Shown one piece after another: positions 1 through 12,652 of a stretch of DNA of 64,000 nt. The position numbers were made by a program, and so were the translations under genes. Positions within the stretch are counted from its first letter, which is position 1. Each line of letters begins with the position of its first letter. Source of the stretch: Galaxea fascicularis (lineage: Eukaryota; Cnidaria; Anthozoa; Scleractinia; Euphylliidae); the NCBI GenBank assembly GCA_948470475.1, contig OX419339.1, positions 7,299,185 to 7,363,184 on the forward strand, written 5' to 3'. Under the pieces are notes generated by a model, which was given only the letters and a program-made list of their open reading frames with translations, did not search any database and was not told the DNA's origin.

Positions 1-1470
1 CGGGGTTCGACTATAGTAACTACCACGCTTCTTTTGAAAAACTGGTTCGGGCTCATAGCACAAATGCGCCTGCTTAGCACATACCATTTTTTCTTCTGGA
101 TAAAGGAACTCCGGATTGATTACCCGAGTGAAAGGAGTAAAGCCCTTCCTCGGCGTCATAACATTGCGTTCTGGAGTTCTGGTCTGACCACGAGGTACAA
201 TAAAAAACCTTTGTCCTTTGTGAAACAAAAAACCATTGCTTCAAGGTAAAATACGAAACTACAACAATAGACTCAAAGAAAAACTTTTTCCAGATGCCAC
301 AGACAGGACAGTTGACAGATGAACGTCACAGAGTGTTACAGATTATGACGCCTTCACCGACCACAAGAAAAATTCTCTGCGTGAAACGATACTTACAGTA
401 AAGGTCCTCTGCGTCCCCTCATGTTTGGATCACACTAGGCAGTAACCTCTCAGATTTTTTATATGAGTAACTTTAATTTTCCCAAGCTCACTCGTGAAAA
501 GCAAATGACTGAAGCAGATGAATATAGTTATGCAACGTTTATTCATCTTGATTCCCTAATTCACTGGCGATAAATATTTTTGTCTTTTAAAGCGAGTTTT
601 TTTTTTTACACTGTTGTAGCTTCAAGTTTTCACTTTTTTTCTTTAGTGCGTGCTTTGGCGCTATCTCAGTTTGGCTGTGCCGTGTTCCATTTTACACTGG
701 TAGCTCTCTGATGGACTTGTGTCCTCGTTGACAGTTCTCGAGTTGTTCTTTTAAGGAAACGATCCTCGCTTTCTCCTGTAACTCAAACAACACAAGTCCC
801 AATGATTGATACGATAATTTTTAAAAGAGCCAGGTTAATCGGGTGAGGTTTGGGAGAATCTACCATGCTAGCATCGTTGGACCGATTCGCTTCTTTAGTA
901 CTCATGCCGGTTATCTTGTCATGTTTACTAAATAAAAGATTTTGAGCTTTCATGGTGCTTATGCTTCTAGTTACTTCATGTCTTGACTTTCAGCACACGA
1001 ATGAAGTGCTAGTCATTGTAACCCATAATCAGTTTGAAGCAGATAGTACTAAGTACTTCCCTTGAAGGGGAATTCATGCTAATCGATTGCAGAATACCCA
1101 GCAGGAATCGCCTCGTAGTGCCGAGAGAGACAATTATTTACTATTCAGTCTCCTGCTTGGGATGCTGCCCCTCTTCCTATGACGAGATCAGTGCAAGTCG
1201 ACCGTGGCCAGGGGTTTAAGTTTCATTTTGCCATCAGGGCTAATACTTGGCTGTTGGTTTATTTGTCGGGCTTTAAACTCCTCTAAAGAGAGAGCGTTTG
1301 TGGAGAACTATTTCAAATATTAGGAAACAACACCAACCAATATAATATTGAAAACGACCAGATTAGACATCGATCAAAATCCCTATTCTAGACGCAAAAT
1401 GTCTATTTGGATTACTTAATTCTTCATTATTCTTATCAGCTGAGCTGTCCAGGTAACAGGGTGACTGACT
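1..1470. other. Intergenic stretch, no gene recognised
   Basis: No supported coding region, RNA gene or clear repeat was recognised here. The stretch lies downstream of minus-strand gene A. A well-formed minus-strand splice donor (GTAAGT, read at about 396-401) and a minus-strand acceptor near 1187 (TCATAG followed by a short open frame) are visible, but no exon could be built from them with confidence. Confidence 0.4.
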
Positions 1471-1478
1471 CTGACTAA

Positions 1479-1484
1479 ATTTAT
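1479..1484 (-). promoter_or_regulatory. Candidate poly(A) signal of gene A
   Basis: AATAAA on the minus strand, about 32 bp after the stop of the unspliced gene A frame (stop at 1516-1518). Its position favours a transcript that ends here, which leaves room for at most a very short second exon. Confidence 0.4.
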
Positions 1485-1515
1485 TCAAAACTACTCCCTT
1501 CACAACGGAACGTAG

Positions 1516-1752
1516 TCATATATTCCGTGGACAAGTAGTCGAATCCTTCCGATGGCCCCTATACCAAAGAAACAACACACAAAGATTCTTTGAATCAATG
1601 AGTACTACCTTATCGCAGTCTGAAGTATCCCAGCTTTCTCTTTTTCTGTTTCTGAGTTTTTTGGGTTTTGGAACAAAAGCGTCGTTTTGTACAACTAAGC
1701 TCAGCAACATGATCGCAACCAGGGCCAAAGCGAACATCGTTTTCGGGTTCAT
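1516..1752 (-). CDS. Small secreted peptide, gene A (exon 1 clear, 3' part uncertain)
   Basis: The ATG at 1752 opens a 48-codon segment to 1609 with a signal peptide (MNPK start, hydrophobic core rich in A, L, V and I to about residue 25) ending at QNDAF, like the QCESF of gene B and QCEAF of gene C. A strongly basic stretch follows (KPKKLRNRKR, dibasic site near residue 38), then a lone Cys in SDCDK. At 1609 the frame meets AAG|GTAGTA, a good phase-0 donor exactly where the related genes are spliced. Unspliced, the frame runs to 1516 (78 residues) and adds two Cys without C-x6-C spacing. A 50-nt intron ending at a GTATAG acceptor near 1559 would give another short tail. I cannot choose between these. 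It is the only member on the minus strand and may be a degenerate copy. Function unknown; secretion is inferred from the signal peptide. Confidence 0.55.
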   Translation of the reverse strand: MNPKTMFALALVAIMLLSLVVQNDAFVPKPKKLRNRKRESWDTSDCDKVVLIDSKNLCVLFLWYRGHRKDSTTCPRNI

Positions 1753-1822
1753 ATTTAAGTTCCTTTCTGCGCAGGGCAAAGGAATGATCCGTCCTTCATT
1801 GAGAGCGAGGATAAGGTATGCT

Positions 1823-1829
1823 TTTTATA
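1823..1829 (-). promoter_or_regulatory. TATA box of gene A
   Basis: TATAAAA on the minus strand, 71-77 bp before the ATG of gene A. The same element at a similar distance precedes genes B, D, G, H and I. Confidence 0.6.
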
Positions 1830-1839
1830 CCCTTTGAAC

Positions 1840-4468
1840 TCAAGTGTCTGGATACTGGTCTTGGATGATTTAATGGATAAAGACAATGAAGAAACCATTA
1901 CCACTGTACTCATATGACACACCAGCACTACAGTGAGTGATTAATTTATCCCTGTCAACGCGGCTATAATGCAATATTTCATCAGATTTGTATAACTTTT
2001 ATAGCTCTGACCAAGCTCTGATATTACGAGGAACAATTTGTAATGGACGCTTTCTGGCGCAATGTTTAAAAAGTATTTGTTGTCTGAACCCAATACCTAT
2101 CATTTGCACCCTATTTGTACATGATTGGTTTTGCATGTCATCTGGTTTTTCTACCCGTTCGTGTAATTATTGAAGGTTTATCGACAAGAGCCGAGTGTGC
2201 AAAACTTCTGAGAACGGAAGTTTGAACTGAAATTCTCTTAGAGTCTGCGCTGACCACGAAGAAAGGCCCTTATATGATTTCTCGGTTTGATCATGAAATT
2301 ATCACGCTCCGAACGCTGCCATGCACGTTTTGTAACAAAAACATCACATTAGACGATGAAGATTGTCCAAGTAGAAAGGAAATAAACAAAGATAACCCTA
2401 TTATAACTGGTAAATATTGATCTAATGGACCGATCAAAAACTGTGATAGTAATTTTCTTTTCAGTTAAACCTATTAACTAATGCTTTGGTATCAACTATC
2501 ATCGCAAAGAACCGGATCTCGCACCACGAAAATGCACCAGTAGAGGTTTGAGTTATTTAGTAATAAAAAACAAGATAAGATTTACAGACGTGTTTTACCT
2601 TGCCAAATCATGGCCTTGCAGTTTTCTCAGTACTGTTTTATCTTTCAAATTTGTCTCCGAAGTGTCTCAAGCTCCCATCTGCGATGTTCGTTTCGTTAAG
2701 TTATTCACTTTTCAGCCAGCCTCACAGACTATGTAATTCCACCGAAGATTACATTAAGGTATCAGTACACCTGAAATGACTGTGGTTAATAGGAATCATG
2801 AGCGTTTATCATGGCGCTTGAGGATGAGAGAAAACCCAAGCAACCTTATAATATACATTTTCTAAAAGTTTAGTATTTGTAGAATTCAATGTTAAAATAA
2901 AAAAAAATTGAAAATGAAAACTCGCAATAGATATTAAGAGAAAAGGCGAAATTCAAGGTTTCATCTTAATTACGTTCGTTTCCCCACACGCTTCTTCCTC
3001 AGTAAGGTGTCTGCGATTTCGTTTTGTTCCTACTCTCTCAAAACGTTTAATACCAAAAGTGTTTACGTATCCTTCCATAAAAAGGGTCATAACTTAAAAA
3101 CGGGAGCGAATTTCAAAAAAGCCCGATAACCTTTTGCAAAGGAGATATCTCAGAACGCTCATACTGATTTTCAAACCGAAGAACGCAAACAACAAGAAAG
3201 TCATGTTGCATTACGTAACTTGTTTACTTTGATGACTATGATTACTCCATCCCAGCTCCATCAGTTTTTCTTTGTAGTGTATTAGCTTTAGGTGTAACCT
3301 CGAACCTTCATGTCGTACATAAATGTACGTGGTACAAGAGCCATAATGGACAGAGAAGGAGTCTCCCGGTTAGCCTTTGGGATATCTTAATTTCAAAAAA
3401 ATCTATTTTTTAGAAACTAGAGCGGACGCAACAGGAGACAAATTTCCGGTAGACCTCCTCGCAAAAAAAAAATAGGGCGGAGGGGATGCAGACGGGATGC
3501 GGACGATTGTTTGGCTGCCATTCACTGTCGGTCTTTCATTTCTTCGGCGACCTAATCGCTTGGTTGTTCGGTCGTTCATTGTTTTAGTCGTCGGTTCTCT
3601 AGCCGTTAGTTTGCTCGATTGTTTCATCCATCATAGTTATAGTCGTTTTGGGTTCACTTTTTCGTGTGGTTTCTTAATGATTTATCTTACCGGTTGTTTT
3701 ACAATTAACGTTTATGAAGTTATCTAGAGTATTAAAAGCTGCATTTAAACATTGCAAAAAAGAAACTCTTGATGTTTAAATAGCATAAGGCCGCAGTACT
3801 ACAGACTTTGAGAGAGACTTCATCGTTCGCTTAAGTTCTTATATATGACAAAGGAAGTTACAGTTTAACAGTGGACGCGCCGATATACAAGCTATGCAAT
3901 ACAGTGACAAAAGAGGCGGAGAAGTGAATTGGCTGCATATCATCTGGCACGGTGATAGAATTTAAGTTATCGGTGCCTGAGAGTTAATAGATAGACCATG
4001 TTCATTTTATCCATGAATTAAAACAGAATGATTGTTTTCACACCCATAATAATTATCTACCCATCACAGAGAGCAAAAACTTAAAATTAGTCAAGATAGA
4101 AAAACACACCGTTTCTGCTTTCAAACACATTAATCCCTCACAATAGAAGCTGGTAGAATACAGGTAAAAGTGTGCAAAGCCAAGTGTGCCATGTCACCGT
4201 AACATCGCATTTATAGTATCTTTTCAAGATAAACCTCCACAAACCTTACAGTGTGCCGAAGTCAACACATAATTATATGAAACCATAACAAGAGCTCACC
4301 CATAAATTTCACACAAAAGTCATAATATAAACAGATATATCACAATAATATGTGTGGCCAACTAGTACAAGCATGTAGAGTCACTTTGGGGTTGCTAACC
4401 AGGAGCCTATGATGGGCTCCTGTGCTAACTGATTTTCATTCATATATAATATTCCAAAAAAGGTAGCA
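1840..4468. other. Intergenic stretch, no gene recognised
   Basis: AT-rich sequence without a supported gene. A T/G-rich stretch at about 3500-3640 repeats GGT-TGT-TCG-like words and opens frames on both strands, but shows no domain, signal peptide or splice context. Confidence 0.4.
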
Positions 4469-4471
4469 GTA

Positions 4472-5859
4472 TGGTGGCCCATTGTTATCACAGCAAAACC
4501 AGTTGGAAATGTTTGTTTGAAATTGTAAAAAAACATGCAGATGTGAAAAAAAAATTAAAAATTAAAAAAAAAATGTACATAAAGTTAAAGAACAGAGAGA
4601 AAAAAGAGAATAAAAAAAATAAAAAATATAAATAAAATTAAAGCAAAGTGAAAAAGAAAAAAAATCAAATAAAAATAAGTAGAAGTAAAAAAATGCAAAC
4701 GCAAATGAAAAGTAAATAAAAATAAAATGAATTAGAAAAAAAATAAAATATATATATATATATACTCATGGTTTTTTTTAACATAAAAAATTCCTGTCAG
4801 TGCAAAATGCAGATTCAAAAAAAAAGTAAATTTACTGTGATAACGCTGGGCCGGATTGAATACCACGCTGTTTTTTTTTTTCAAAATGAAATGTCGTGAA
4901 GCGGTCCATTGTTATCATAGCCCGCAACACCTAAGGTCAGTGGTTTCCTCATTTTCAAAATGGCGGCTCGCTTCCGTAGCTCGGAATGGGAAAGGACGAG
5001 CAATCGAGGAGCGATGTTAAGTGCTATGTTTTAGCAAATTATTCTAGACAAGAAATACTAGATTTTGCTACTCGGGGCCTATAGAGTTAGAAGCTCACCT
5101 CTTCTTCTCAGTGACCTTTGGAGAATTCAATAAGATTGCACTCGCCTCCTAAAAAGACTACAATAACATGTGGATCTTGGCCCGGTATCCACAGTACTGC
5201 CCTGGACCTTCCATATTTCTTGGCCTCCTCTGTTTTAGTGTCATAAAGAATCTCCTACTTAGTGTGGGTTGACTCCACGCATATACAGGGTAGCCCCGGG
5301 TAGCAAAATCTAGTATTTCTTGTCTAGAATAATTTGCTAAAACATAGCACTTAACATCGCTCCTCGATTGCTCGTCCTTTCCCATTCCGAGCTACGGAAG
5401 CGAGCCGCCATTTTGAAAATGAGGAAACCACTGACCTTAGGTGTTGCGGGCTATGATAACAATGGACCGCTTCACGACATTTCATTTAAAAAAAAAAAAA
5501 ACAGCGTGGTATTCAATCCGGCCCAGCGTTATCACAGTAAATTTACTTTTTTTTTTGAATCTGCATTTGCACTGACAGGAATTTTTTATGTTAAAAAAAA
5601 CCATGAGTATATATATATATTTTTTATTTCTTTTCTAATTCATTTTATTTTTATTCATTTTTATTTACTTTTCATTTGCGTTTGCATTTTTTTTTTTACT
5701 TCTGCTTATTTTGATTTGTTTTTTTTTCTTTTTCACTTTCACTATTTTATTTTTTATTTTCTTTTTTCTCTCTTAATTTTTTTTTCACATCTGCATGTTT
5801 TTTTACAATTTCAAACAAACATTTCCAACTGGTTTTGCTGTGATAACAATGGGCCACCG
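4472..5859. mobile_element. 1.4-kb foldback (giant hairpin) DNA element
   Basis: Two long inverted arms, about 4472-5080 and 5292-5859, surround a loop of about 210 bp. Both outer ends read (T/C)GGTGGCCCATTG inward and are flanked by TA (4470-4471 and 5860-5861), suggesting a TA target-site duplication as for Tc1/mariner-type elements. Each arm contains an A-rich or T-rich low-complexity tract with small indels and a (TA)n run. No transposase frame is present, so it is non-autonomous. The long open frame over the right arm (5368-5874) is Phe/Ile-rich low complexity and not a gene. A transcript through the element would form a hairpin with a stem of more than 500 bp. Confidence 0.85.
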
Positions 5860-5879
5860 TATAACAGTGCATAAATAAT

Positions 5880-6120
5880 TATTACACCCATCTGTAACAG
5901 ACCTGGTGGAACCTGGTTGTTCACCAGGTAACTTTTAACAAAAACTCTACCAGGGCAGACAAAAATCCACTGGGTTGATCCTAGCTACACCAAAAAAATT
6001 CTACACTAGAATTCTGCACCAGGGAGGAATAAAATTCACCAGGGCCGAGTTTCTAAAAAAACCACCAGGTGCCAGGGAGGGCAAAATTCCACTAGGGACG
6101 CCAAAATAACCCACCATTAT
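5880..6120. repeat. Degenerate CACCAGGG-type repeat region
   Basis: The words ACCAGGG and CACCAGGT recur irregularly (about 5900-6110) separated by AAAA-rich spacers. No fixed period was found by eye, so it is called as a degenerate minisatellite-like patch only. Confidence 0.4.
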
Positions 6121-9100
6121 TTCAGTCAAACGGCTGGAGCATTCTACCACCAAATTAAAGACAGCAATGACATTTTGTGAGTTTGTGGAAAAATTAATAT
6201 GTTTATTGAAAAGTCCAAGTTATAAAGATTAAACTTACTTACAACAGTAATTTAAAATATTTTGACCATGATATAATACAAGATTCAAGTAGCAAATGTG
6301 TTCCTGTTTTCCTCGCTTGTACATAAGATTAACAACCACTTGGCATATACCAAGAAAGTACGAGGCATATGCTTCATACATGCTACTGATGCTCCTCTAT
6401 TTTTGTCAGAAATAATCACAGTAAGTAATAAAATGCAGGATATTTGTGAACACGTATTACAGGTTTAAGAGAAAGATACCTTATATAGTACACCAGTATC
6501 ATGATATCAATGTTTGTATCATGAAAAGCAACATTTTGTGGTGTATTCTTGCTAATACATTGCAGCCCTCTCTTCCATTACAGACAGTGGAAAAAATTTA
6601 CTAGTCCTTAAATATCTTATATTTATCTCTTTTGAAGAAAACTCTTGAGCACAGGATTCTCATAAAGTTTAGGGAGGCTTTTTTTAAGTTTGTTTGATGA
6701 AGGTGAGACTTAAATCAAAATTACAAGTTTAGGTACCATTTCTTTCTGTGACAGAGCTGGTTTCATTCCCAAACATTTACTTTATTATTTTTTTAATATG
6801 GACTTGACCTCCTCAGTTGAACACAAACAATTATTTTTCAAACACCAGATCATCAGCCAATTATTGTTTCATGAAGTCATTGAGATTCAACAGAAAAGCA
6901 GTGTATGTAATTCAGTTCAATTAAGTTAATCAGATCTGTAGGTAAGTTCTTATATCATTTACATTTTTTCTCCGCCCAATTTCAAGCACTGTACTTATTG
7001 AGATACTATTTTTCATTTTCATTAACTTGCCACAAAGATTAAGAGTTGTCATTGCTCTCAGTAAAGGCTTACCGCATTTGCTGCAGGGCCGTGAAAGATG
7101 CATTATTTGTTCTGATGTGACGTCTTCCCTTTTACAAGAACCTGATGATCAGAACAATCTAGGCATAACACCAACAATGCAGTACTTTTTTTGTCCCAAC
7201 TTAGCACGTTTTTTGTCCCAACGAATGCAATACCACTCCCCGTCGTACAAACACTTGAACACACCATTAAACTGAGACAAGGAGTAAACACAAGAATTCC
7301 AACTCCAAGAGGTTTTGCCATATCTCAACCTTTATTAAAGCCTAAATACACTGCATATCGAAGTTAACCTGATTCAGCGAAAGGTTTTGAAACTCACAGA
7401 ACTCGCTGCAATCTTCTGTGGTCCAAACGAGAGCTTTGATTGTATTTCACGAGCCTGATGTTAAATAACTTGTTTGTGCATGAAATGCGGCAATCCGCAG
7501 TTGTTCTTCCTCAACAAAGACTGAAAAAAGCATTTTGAAAACAACCTACGTTCACTTTGCCGTTACGGCCACCGCCTTTGCCATCTTTTCAACAAAGTCG
7601 GAAATCAGTGGTGATCAGTTCTTCTGAGTGATATTTAACAATAGATTGATGTGCAAAAGCAAGACATGAGCCGCTGCTTTATAAGTTGGGATGTTGCATT
7701 TATACTTTAAATAGCTTTTTATAATTTGTTATCTTGTAAAACATGATATTAAAGCATCCCTTTACTTTCATGGTGGCTTAATTTCTTGCGACCCTCCCTC
7801 TTTTTCTGTCATTTTCTTCATCACCCCCCCCCCCCGCCCGCCTTTTGAAGGGCTAAAAAAACTGTGCCCTCCCCCTCGCAATTTGGACTCAGTCTATTTT
7901 AAATAGATTAGGTATGTGTAGTGACACTTTTCGAAGAAGCTTAAATTTACTTTTTTCACATAGTTTTGGCATTTTTTGGCTATCATGTTAAAGAAATAAT
8001 GTGCGTTAGTTTTTATAATGTGTTTTTGCCGTTTGTACCATAATCAGTTTGTACTAATTCCTTTTATAAGCAATTTTGATGATTTATTTTCAAATGTAAC
8101 CTTCTATTTCTTTTTGGTATTTGTGTAACACATTTAACATCGCGTTATTCAGTCATATTCGAAAATATAGAAATTGTTAACACATTGACTCAAGGCTCAT
8201 ATTTCCTGAAAACAAAATCTTTTACCGTTTGATTTTGGAAACCGCTTGACGTGACGGGTTTTTATTTCTTTCTCAATATCGAAAATGTACCTTAGATTGG
8301 TGAGCATCTTAAGTACCTGTCCCCCCTTCCCCCAATATGTCAAAACCATGTCATTAAACAGCTAGTTGAGAAAAAGCCGGATATTCTAGATAAAATCTGT
8401 GGTATTAAAACACCAAAGACGTTTTTAAAAGAACAAAAATCTCTGATCTGCTAAAAGCAATATCATCACGTACCCAAGGTCGATTTAATACTGTCTTCAG
8501 AGACGGATGGGGAATCACAATCTAGAACTGAAGAAAATAGCTTGATTTCTAACTATGCAAAACGAACCACGAAGGTCTGCTGTTTTTTGTCCATAAACGT
8601 CGGAAAGATTATTGAAAGAAGGGCAAGTCTTACTAATAAAAATATTTTTCCCGTGTTAAGATAATCAGGCATGATTTTGTAAGTCACTGTAGCGAGCTTT
8701 CAATCGCTCGTAGGTAAATATTTCCAAACATTCCATCTATAACTACCTCTTGTCACACTGAACCTAATCTTCCGGTTCACTCTCTGCATAGTTCCCTAAT
8801 CTGTTCATGAGCAATAGGGATGAATATCACAATACAATGCATTATAGAAGGCACCTCACATCCACTATTTGATGGACCCTTTATCTTTACCAGTAACCTC
8901 TGGCGTTTCATGCATGTCATATGCCGTCAAATATCTCAGATCAAAATCTAAAACGCAGAGGAAGTATAAATGTTGATTAAAGAAACACTTGAAATCACAT
9001 CGAGATTAAATTTCGCATTGATGTTACTTTGAAGAATCTTTTTACTTGATTCTGAGCTATTGCCGTTTTTAATCAGTTACTACTCCTAAAATATAGACCA

Positions 9101-9306
9101 CAAACACGCCTGTTGTGAATCCGGCACCCAATACATATCTCTGGCAGATGAGTATTGTCGCTGATGGAAACGATAATGGTGCAAGAGACCGTCTTTCAGT
9201 TTTATTTTGTGGCGCCATATCTCTCTTTTGTACCCGAAGGACTGGTCTATATTATATTTTGAATTATTTTACTCAGAATGTACGAGAGAATTATCCATTA
9301 ATAACT
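6121..9306. other. Intergenic stretch, no gene recognised
   Basis: No gene supported. The only notable feature is a C homopolymer at about 7824-7840. Short frames here lack signal peptides, domains and promoter context. Confidence 0.4.
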
Positions 9307-9448
9307 ACTTAATAACCGAGAGTGAGGTCGTTACGGGAAAATCTCAAACTGAGGCCTAGCCGTATTGACCGAGCGATAGCGAGGTCAATACAGCTAGGCC
9401 GAGGTTTGAGATTTTCCCGTAACGACCGAACGGTCGAGGTTATTAAGT
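9307..9448. repeat. 142-bp near-perfect palindrome
   Basis: ACTTAATAACC at the left matches GGTTATTAAGT at the right, and pairing continues through GGTCGTTACGGGAAAATCTC / GAGATTTTCCCGTAACGACC to a small loop around GAGCGATAGC. Its outer sequence, with GAGAGTGAGGTC, returns in opposite orientation at about 39765-39785, so it is one end of a dispersed element family. Confidence 0.85.
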
Positions 9449-9450
9449 TG

Positions 9451-9789
9451 TTTATTATATGGCTAACATAACGGTTCTAAGGGAAAAAATTAGTTCAAGC
9501 ACAAGTCGTCGCCTCACGGTAATCATTAATTTTTTCCAAACTCAGGTCAAACGTTTCACTAACAGTTTTTCTCGTCGTGTTTTCAGTTTTTTTGCTCTAG
9601 AGGCACCAATTTTCAATGTAAATAAAACAAATGTGGCCTTTGGATGACTTTTTGTTGTTTTTGTTCCTAATTTGCATCATCCGTAATCGGCCCGTGGGCT
9701 TTACGGGAGAATAATGCCCTAGCGCTTCGCTTCGCTTAGCCAATCAGAGCGCGCGTTATATCGTGTACAAACACTAGCCATATAATAAA
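9451..9789. mobile_element. Inverted-repeat element (MITE-like), copy 1
   Basis: TTTATTATATGGCTA at 9451 is matched in inverse by TAGCCATATAATAAA ending at 9789. It lies directly beside the 9307-9448 palindrome. The copy at 39369-39790 carries both end sequences in reverse order, so palindrome plus this part probably make one element of about 480 bp. No transposase frame. Confidence 0.7.
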
Positions 9790-12540
9790 GGGCTTTAATT
9801 TCTTCAAATAATTTATTTCATATTCGCACTACACACACTTCCAGCGCAACAAACATTCATCGATTCCTAGTTGACTGATTAATTAACTGTTTTTTCACTA
9901 TCCCTCAGCCACCTACATTTTTTTAATTCTTTGAAATTTTTACCGGCTCAATTCGAGCTCCCCTCAGTGATCCCAGTGCGCATGTTGTGGAAACGAGACT
10001 AGTGTGGGATTGGTATCAAATCCCATGGCAGAGGGCAACACAGATCTTCAATTCAGAGACAAATGTGTTTGATAAATGAAATAAAGCCGTTAGTTATAAT
10101 TAATAATGATAAATTGAAATTCAGGCAAGCAACACCCACGTCCCAGCAACGAAAAATGCATGCTTTCCCTTCTCGTTTTCTAAATATCTGGTCCGCAAAG
10201 TAAGCAAGCATTGCTTGTATCAGTGAGTTGCGTGTTTTCATTAGCCAGTGAAAATCTTAAATGACCTTCAGTCTACCTGAAATAGATAAAATATTGAATA
10301 ATATTTACTTTTCACCCCAGAATATCCTGATAATCTCTTATCTAAATGCATGCACAGCAGGACCGAAAAGAGACATAGGTTTCTTTTAATAATTCACTAG
10401 CTTTTTGTCTCGTTTGGTGCCAAGCTGTCTAGAGTTTTCGTAACGCGAAGCCATAGAATAAAATATGCAATGTATGTCGCTGTGGTAAAAAAAAAAAAAA
10501 AAAGCGTTGACACACTCCCTTTACTGTCTTTTTTGACTTGATGTTTTTTTTTTTCCATCTCAGTGTCTTTTTAATCAAGAAATGTATTTTGGCCACTGAT
10601 GTCTCACCTTATTTAATTAAATTCAAACGGATTCTCTCCGATTTAGCTTAAGCATTTTGGCCTTTTCGATTCGATTCTATAGGACATGAAGCCAACCTAT
10701 GTAGATACTGGATTTTCTAAGATGACATTCGTTATTGCAGGAAAACCAAAATCCTCTGTTAAGTTTCTGTTAGGGGAGTAAGATGGTTTTAAGCCTGACT
10801 AGCATTCCCCAAGCCCGGAATAACGGGAAACAATAAGTGCTTGTTCTCCACACAATATTTCAAAGCAATTTCAAAGAAATTTTCTGCAAAAAATGGAATA
10901 ATCAATCCGCTTGTACAAGCTTACATAAAGTGTCAGGGAACACCGCCCGAAACGCTGTTTTAGAAAAACGATTTTGCTCGCTAAATTTCATTTACTAGTA
11001 ATGGATGTATTTTGAGATTTAATCCTGCAAATAAACGAAATAGTTCTCGAAAACAGCTTTTACAATATGGCATAGGAAACAAGTATGCACACTGAAAACA
11101 CCATTATTTTTCGTTTAAATTTTTAGTAGAGATTGACTCTCGAGGCATTCGATCATGTTCTCAGCCAAATAGACGAAGGAAGGGACAGCGACCTTAATTA
11201 AATACGCAAAGGCGTTTGTTAGCTTCTCTTAAAGAAAAGTCACTAAATTTGGCGGGTATTGTTTGCCATGCTATACAATATCCTCATGAAGAGACGACCA
11301 CTATTTCATCAATCATAACCTAATGACAGAATCAAAAAAGTCCTCCCAAACAGATACCTAACCAAAATGAACCACTCATCGCCCTTGATTAGAGTCATTC
11401 ATTTCAGTAGCCGCAATGTTTGTTAATTCCGCTAGCCCCAAGTCAGCGGATAAACATGCAGGTACGAACTCCTTATATAGAAGTTTTTCGACGAAACATT
11501 TTTTGTTTCCGCACCTTCAGTTCTCGAGAGCAGGAAGGAAGTTTTTAAAGTTTTGGCTGGGGCCGTCTTAAGAAGTGCAAACTTGAATGTTTCACATGGT
11601 AACCTTTTCTTTGAAGGAATATGAAACACAAAAGTATCGAAAGTGGTCATACGGCCCACACTATTATTTTTTTCAAGCGTTCAAGGTATCAAGATAAATT
11701 GCATTTGAAGAGGTACCGATCTTCCCTACAACGCGTTAGTTAATTTCAAGAATCAGTTGTTTAGTTCAATTCATTGAGTTTGATATTTTGAAGCCTGAGG
11801 AAAAAAATCGAAAGTCAGTATCCGCTTTGTCTAGCACTAAATCAAAACTTCGCGGTTTATCGGACGGAATGCACGTTATAATTAATATCAATGATTTGTT
11901 TAGCTTTAAAGTGAGAAACGGAATAAAAATAAACGCTAACGCGACACGTAATGAAGGTTAAAACGCGTTAGAGTGGCTAGCTACTGTTAGATGAATTACA
12001 AAACGTAGGACGCTAAAAATTCTAAAATGTACTTTAAAGCTAAAAGCCAAACATTAGACAAGTAAATATCTTTTTAATTTCCGTAAGCGGAAGGCCTGTA
12101 AGAGATTGACGCAAAAAATATTGAGATAATAAACTTTCATTTGACTTGCTCAATTTTAGAACGATTCGGTATTCGTTAAACGATAAAATTAGTGGTTAAA
12201 ATGATATTGCCACCTCGGGCGTTGATTGGTAGATAATGCTATTGGTTATTCCCGCAGACAAATCACGTAGTTAGAAATCGACAAACATATGAACTAGGCA
12301 TCACAGAAAAAAAATTCAGATAACTGATACCTGATTATGGCCGTCAAGCGTGGATAATAGCGCTTCTCTAATAACCCGCACAGGATTTAAAACCGTTTTC
12401 TTAAAACTGCGTGAAAGCGAACAAATGCGATTACAACCTGATTACGCAGGCCGGTCAGAGTGATTTTATTGCTTTATTATCTCTTATCTCCGAAGTATTC
12501 AATTTTAGGAAGTAAAATTCCGGCCAATCAGAGGCAACTT
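9790..12540. other. Intergenic stretch, no gene recognised
   Basis: Upstream region of gene B. It holds an A homopolymer at about 10487-10503 and otherwise unremarkable AT-rich sequence. No exon with a signal peptide or recognisable domain was found. Confidence 0.4.
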
Positions 12541-12544
12541 TGCT

Positions 12545-12551
12545 TATAAAA
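12545..12551 (+). promoter_or_regulatory. TATA box of gene B
   Basis: TATAAAA in the context GCTTATAAAAAGAG, 108 bp before the ATG of gene B. The near-identical context CTTATAAAAAGGC precedes gene D. Confidence 0.7.
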
Positions 12552-12652
12552 AGAGAACACCTTTTCGGTAGAAATACTTATTTGTTTCAACTAAACTCAG
12601 TCGTCATAAGTACAGCTGCCCTTGGAGTCTTTTGACTAGCAATAACTCGAAG

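Noticed and set aside
5368..5874. 168-codon open frame
   Set aside because: It runs over the T-rich arm of the foldback element and encodes Phe/Ile/His low complexity; it is a by-product of the repeat.
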